Shown here in pieces: positions 53,638 to 64,000 of a stretch of 64,000 bases of DNA (position 1 is the stretch's first letter; every line of letters starts with the position of its first letter). Source of the stretch: Schizochytrium sp. TIO01 (Eukaryota > Sar > Bigyra > Thraustochytrida > Thraustochytriidae); contig SMSO01000034.1 of the NCBI GenBank assembly GCA_004764695.1, forward strand, positions 4,768,501-4,832,500, in the 5' to 3' direction. The notes beneath the pieces are model-generated. The model made no database searches, was not told where the DNA came from, and saw only the letters and a program-made list of their open reading frames with translations. Position numbers and translations under genes: made by a program.

Positions 53638-55489
53638 CGTGTTGCAGCAGTGAGTGTCACTTTTTCTATGGATGGAGCAAACGAATTGATCACTCGCGTT
53701 TGTCTTCGCTTTGCTTTGGCACTCGAAAGAGAGAATGGTTCGAGTCTTCGCTCGCGGTGCTGATCAGGAACGGAGACTTCTGCCCTCTCTTCTTCTCCTT
53801 CTCCTTCTTTTTCTGAACAGCAAGGAAGGAGGAACGGGCGGACTCCTCGCGATGCCTCGCTCTGCAAACCAAGCCTCGGCCACGAGCAACGAACGCGTGG
53901 AGGGATGCGGCGCGCGAGAGGTCGCGCAGGCGTAGATATTGTGCGCGCGCGCTGCCTCGTGTTGCGGGTTTGCGAGGATGGCTGGCTTTGGCGAGAGTAG
54001 TAGGTTGCTGGGTATGATAGTTGGTTGTACATGTAGGTTAAGCGCTGCTAATGTTTTCGAAGGTCCGTTGAGTCAATTTTTTCCTGAGAGCGCAAGGTGT
54101 GAAAATGGATTCTGCTCTTGAAGAAAAACGAGGAGGCGTTGTGCTTCTATCAGGTCACACACAATGCAGAACGTGGCAAGAAGGACTCTATACATTTGTG
54201 ACCGTGCAGATGTACTGCTCGAGCTATGTTTCTTTTTTTAAAGTTATAAAAGATTAAGTCGGGTTTTGTAGAGCAAAGGAAGGAGATTGAACTTTGATTG
54301 CCATCGCGTTTTGTGTAACGAGTAGTAGGCAAGAAGAGGTTCTTGTATCGAGGTCGATTTGACAGAAGAGCCGAGAACTTATGAAGTCCTTTCGTTGCCT
54401 TTGATAAGGTCTTGAAGCGACGAAAACTCGCAACTGTTTCATCGAGGAGCGTACAAGGAATAAATTGCTTGTCGGGAGTAGGTTTTTGTCTATTAGATAA
54501 TAACAGGCTTGCGATGCGATCTGTGAAATAAATATATTGAGATCGGGAAAGCTTGGGAAAGAATGGAGAGCAAGTTGTCTATTTTCGGATTTCAATCAAG
54601 TTGTTGGATATAGGCTTCACGGCTTCAGTGTGAAAAAAGCAGAGAGGTGCTTTCAACGATCAGAGCTACTGGCGGCTGCGACCAAAGGTGTGCCAAAAAG
54701 AAGGGAAGGAAAGTTTCAAAAAGTGGAGAATCTTTGACCGAGAGTAGATGCCTAATTGCTTTTTTTGTAATAGTGCTGTCAATCCTCTTCGGGCAGGTTT
54801 GTTTTCATGAAATTATTCTTTGATGTGTAGAATAATATTGTGATATCAACCATGGAGTTGCTTTCTTGTAGTGCTTGGGTAAAAAATTGAACGAAAAAAA
54901 CATTCAACACCGGGGCTTCGCATGCAGTCCCCTATCATACTACTGACCCGGCCCTACGCGACTTTACTTCTCAGTGCGAATGAGATGAGGTGTTACCCGC
55001 GTGGTATGATCGAATGTACCCCTTCAGAGGTGTATACTGTATATAAACGAAGTATTGAGTGGGTTGTTGTTTACTTTCTTTACATCTTTGATATGTTTCA
55101 TAGCAGGTAGTGCTAAGAGATAGTACTGCTGGAACTTCTAGAGCACCATTACTGCAGAATATATTCTAGGAGTAGGCTTTAGGAAATAGTAATAGTCTTG
55201 AAAGAGCGAGAGAGAAAGGAGGTCAGCGCATGCAGAACCCGAGGCTTAGTAGGCAAGGTTAGGATCGTAATAGTAAAATATCCTTTCACTTCGAGAGCAC
55301 TAAAACTTCTTTGGGAAAACCATAGTAACTCAGTAAGTCAGACCATGTGCACAACCCTTGTCATCGTTGCAGCTTTACGTCCAGCAGGTTCGAAACCTTG
55401 TGCAACGACTGGGACTGTGCCACGAGCTTAGCTGAAAAGGCACACGCACGCGCCCGCTGGTTAAGGTATAGATCGTTACTTGCTGCGCG
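53638..55489. promoter_or_regulatory. Divergent region between the two LRR genes
   Basis: 1.85 kb separating the two LRR start codons, so it should contain both promoters. The part next to the minus gene (53650-53960) is GC-rich. ORFs in it are Arg-rich shadows without domains. No LRR exon remnant is seen. Confidence 0.45.
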
Positions 55490-60533
<5,044 letters not shown>

Positions 60534-63500
60534 TAAAAGAAGTTTTAAATACTTTAGTTTTTGTTAAACCTTGTTGCTTGTATGTAGAACTATGTGAAGG
60601 ATATTACTATTTTATAGATTCATCGGATTATGAATGTGCTAGAAAATATTAATTATCATAATATAGAGCGTGTAGGTGATGGAAACATTTTCATTGAATA
60701 CTAAGATTGACAATTTAAGAAGTGAATAAATTAAACGCTGCAAGAGTCATAGACAACATTCTGAAAGACGTTGGAGAACAATACACAATTAGTGAACGCG
60801 CATGCAGCAACCAGTAATTTTCAAGAAGTGAAGTGAAAAATTGTCGTAAAGCTCAAATCCCCAATGTTTGCATTTAGAAAGAATGCTAGGGGGTCATTGT
60901 ATGAATAACATATAACCTGACGTTAAATAGTGCCTTATTGGTCCATAATTCTTCATTCATATCCTGGAGTGTGGATGTGAAGGTAAGTTTAGAAGTCGTT
61001 TTCAAGTTCATCAAATCACTGAACCTAAATTTCTGGTTTTCATTGTTCCTATTACTCTAGATTCACCTTCTTTAAGTACATGGTTTGCTCGTGACGACCT
61101 TTCCAAGTTTGAGAAGGCTCGATAAATTATGAAAATGCAACAACTTCTGAAGCAACGTCTATGGGGAAGCTTGACCATTGTTTTTCTGTTTTTCTATAGT
61201 GTCAGACAAAATATTCAATGACACATGTGATTTAATAACTAATAACCTGTTGCAGAATGATCAATAATGAGAATGTGAATCCCTTCTCCAACAAAGATGG
61301 CGTTGTTGTGCATTGTTGTGCGTTGAGCGAAAATGATGTTGCAGGCCTCATTCAGTACCAAAGCCATATCTATTCAGGTGTCTCACCCAAATGTAAATTA
61401 ACGCCACCCTTCAATGCGAAATCCATGTAATCAGTTTGTCTGTGTCTAGAAGCTCAATAAACTCAATACTATCCTTTTCTCTTTCACACTGTTCGTTAGG
61501 CCTCACAGACCACCTTACTAGAGCTCGTTCTCTTGTCAGACTGCCTCTGTACGTTCCATTGCAGAAGCTAATATGCAATAGCTAGATTTAGCAAACCTAA
61601 AATGTTGTATTCTGGTAAAGTATTTATGATATAGACTGTATTCAAATAAAAAAGAAGCTAGAAGAAGAAGCGTGTGATTGCGGAAAAGCTCGAGCAGTCA
61701 AAAGTATCATGCGAATATCCTAACAAAGTGTCTGGTGTACTTTAATGGCTCATTTCTGGTATAATCTGATCACTGTTTCGATAAAACTCAGTAAGCAATC
61801 TCTTTTTGAACGCAGATTCTAACGCCATATATCGAGCGACATGGATGTAAGAGCTGCGTACGGCATTCAATTCACCAGGCAGCTGGCGCCCAATAGTGTG
61901 ATGAGGTGGACTCACGTCGTATAAATTGTCTGGAAGAGCAGAGCCTTACCGTGGATGTATTGCCTTCCTTCCTCCTTTCAGTTCACGACCATCATTGCTT
62001 GGACGGCTCCACATACTAGTCTGCTTCACACTCTTACGATAAAAGTAATTGTTTTGATTTATGCACATTCAATCTGAAAGCAAAAGGGATTGTAGTATTA
62101 TTAGCCGTGGAGTCATTAGTGCAACATAGCTTTCTAGTTTTGAGATGATCTGACTTTGTTTAATCGTAAGAGCAAATTCGTACACCAATAATCTGCGCGC
62201 GAATGAAGCTGAACGAAACACTCATGTTCGGCATAAAATCATATGAAAATTCACAGCGTCAAACACTGATCACAACTGGATCTCAAGAAACCCGAACGTT
62301 TATGGCTCAATGGCAGTGTCAGGTGTATAGGTTTTCGTGGCTGTACTTAACAAGTGTCTACTGGGGACAACATCATTCTAATAAGTTCTGCCACTGCGAT
62401 GATAAGCTTGTAGATATACTAAGATGGAGTCGAACAACATTGCCTCAGCCTCCAAACTTGCCCTCAAATCCTCACGTTCAAAGCAGCTCTTTCTTCTTTC
62501 TATCTTGTCTTGACGCCCATCTTGCTTACACAAATCTTCAGTATTTTCGCTCTGACCAAACATTTGAAACACTTTGTGAATGTTTAGAAAGATGGCTTAG
62601 AACCCTTTTTTCTTCTTGGACCCTTCTTACTCTTGGTGCACCGTACCGCGACTCATTCCAGGTCTCATGTGATTACTTCTTTATTTCAATCAGAGTCGCG
62701 TTCCCTAGTTGATTGAAAGGCCATCGGAGAGAAGAAAGAAGGGATCCGAGGAAGGATAGGCTAGCCTTCAGAACGGTGAACAAAGAGGTTGCGTGCGTGG
62801 AGCGCAGTCGCAGCTCTTTGAGAAAACTAAGCTCATGTGAGTCAGTTAGGTTAGCTATGTGTAGGCTAGGGAGACTTGGCTTATATGGCCGGTGAGGCTT
62901 GAGTGATTCACTACTTTGGGTGTTTTCAAAAGGGCATGCTTGCTTTTGGAGCGAGGTGTGCAATTTCCTTGCTGTACTATAGCGTGCACGATAAGAGATT
63001 TTTTTTAACTGCAAAAGATTTTCGGTTGAAAATATTTCTTTAAACTTTTATTTTAAAATGGAAAAGTAAAAGAAATCTTTAACTTGAAAGAAGTTAAAAT
63101 TTTCTCTTTTAAAATAATTTATTATTATTATTATTATTATTATCATTATTACTATAAATATGGAATATAAGGCGAATGAATTCAATAGACAACTTGTATA
63201 GAAACAGCCTAAAGGGCGAGGACTTCAGGCAAGATTCTCTATTCTAACGTCGTTGCGATGCCCTTACGCCAGGAGGTGATGATGTAAGAGCTGCGTTCGA
63301 TCTTCGAAATGCCACAAGCAGCCTGTGTCAAGGAGCCTTGGACTGAACACATTTATGATTGAGGCGTCCTTGTAGATGCACACCTAACTGTCATGCTTCA
63401 ATACTGTGCAATGCAGGAGTTTATGTCTTGTGTTGTTCGAAATCAGCCAGTGTTTGTTTACATTATATTTATGGCTATCATGTTTGAGGCACTAATCATT

Positions 63501-64000
63501 TGATCCGCTAATAAATATATATATATATGTCCTTATTCGTCTAAGCATCACGGTACTTCAACTGTACATGCAGCAAACATGGACCCCAAAATACCGGAAC
63601 AAGATTTTGGAAGAAATTCCCCACAGAAATTTCCACTTTTTAAATTTATAGAAATTCCTGTAAAAGTATTTGGAAATTACCAAAATTTCCATCATACATT
63701 ATATATTTTGAAACCTTCCAAACAAACAAACACCTGCAATATCTCTCAACACCTTCTGTGTCGAAGGGCCCTTGTTCAACGCGGCCACTGAACGGGAAAC
63801 CGTCAGAACAGAACAGAACATTTGACAAGTTCCATCTGTTGCTGGTTTTGTGAGTTCTCGAGGTGGCGCGAGGAAGGGTGTGTGCGGACAGGTTCAACTC
63901 AGTTGAACATTTGAAGCTCAAAATACTTCCTGATGAATGCGCCAAGATTGGATCTGAGACAGCGTGTGCCGTTTGGGTACATTTTGAAGCTGTCGCGGTC
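60534..64000. other. Gene-poor 3' end of window
   Basis: 3.5 kb with no recognisable gene except the weak ORF at 62203-62712. It contains an (ATT)n tract at about 63118-63145, an AT run near 63515, and a short repeat pair (GATGTAAGAGCTGCGT near 61845 and 63282). Confidence 0.5.
62203..62712 (+). CDS. Hypothetical ORF, weak support
   Basis: 169 codons from an ATG. The translation is rich in Ser, Phe, Leu and Trp, with no domain, signal peptide or motif I know. Its length exceeds most chance ORFs here, but base composition does not differ from the flanks. It may be spurious or an exon. Confidence 0.2.
   Translation: MKLNETLMFGIKSYENSQRQTLITTGSQETRTFMAQWQCQVYRFSWLYLTSVYWGQHHSNKFCHCDDKLVDILRWSRTTLPQPPNLPSNPHVQSSSFFFLSCLDAHLAYTNLQYFRSDQTFETLCECLERWLRTLFSSWTLLTLGAPYRDSFQVSCDYFFISIRVAFPS

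Overview
The window is nuclear DNA from a eukaryotic microbe. Long intronless genes are separated by 0.5-4.5 kb of AT-rich, repeat-bearing DNA, with Pol III genes and GT-AG spliced leucine-rich-repeat (LRR) genes among them. The gene set (vacuolar ATPase a subunit, FEN1, Yip1 protein, START-domain proteins, AAAP and OPT transporters, a LOTUS/exonuclease/Ycf45 fusion, LRR proteins built from GDEGAKAVA-type repeats) fits a protist. I lean to a stramenopile, perhaps a labyrinthulomycete, but that is inference and not secure. The standard genetic code works throughout.

Layout. 0-6.3 kb: 3' part of an OPT transporter (+), a CCHC zinc-knuckle protein with a UAP56-binding-like N-terminus (-), and a double-START protein with a probable myristoylation signal (-). 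6.3-10.8 kb: no supportable gene, one tandem repeat. 10.8-26.7 kb, all minus strand: a Cys-rich single-pass membrane protein, a LOTUS-exonuclease-SpoIIIAA/Ycf45 fusion, V-ATPase subunit a, a voltage-gated-like K+ channel and FEN1. 27.2-28.1 kb: a Yip1-family protein (+), divergent from FEN1. 28.6-30.1 kb: three tandem 329-bp units plus one relative, each with a tRNA-like Pol III gene (minus strand). 30.6-36.8 kb: a very long alpha-helical protein of unknown function, whose N-terminal 107 codons lie in another frame. 37.5-43.7 kb: a polytopic membrane protein, a StyC-like membrane protein, an FxPxxN-motif protein and an amino-acid transporter. 45.5 kb: a canonical tRNA-Val(GAC), then a small two-exon gene.

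48.7-60.5 kb is the most unusual part: two divergent LRR genes. The minus gene, reconstructed here in seven exons (1089 aa), joins four LRRs to a protein kinase and an RBR-like zinc-finger region. The plus gene (13 exons) is eleven near-identical LRR modules. In both genes every LRR is one 84-nt exon in phase 2, amplified together with its intron, and the two genes use unrelated intron families. In the plus gene, differences concentrate in the first few codons of each exon (the LxLxxN surface). One exon carries a 1-nt insertion that breaks the frame, and skipping that exon would restore it. This is the best candidate for an undescribed recognition/signalling locus. 60.5-64 kb has only a weak ORF and repeats.

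Working relations are limited: genes are monocistronic and mostly housekeeping. The plausible functional pair is the divergent LRR genes, one with signalling domains and one that is mostly LRR.
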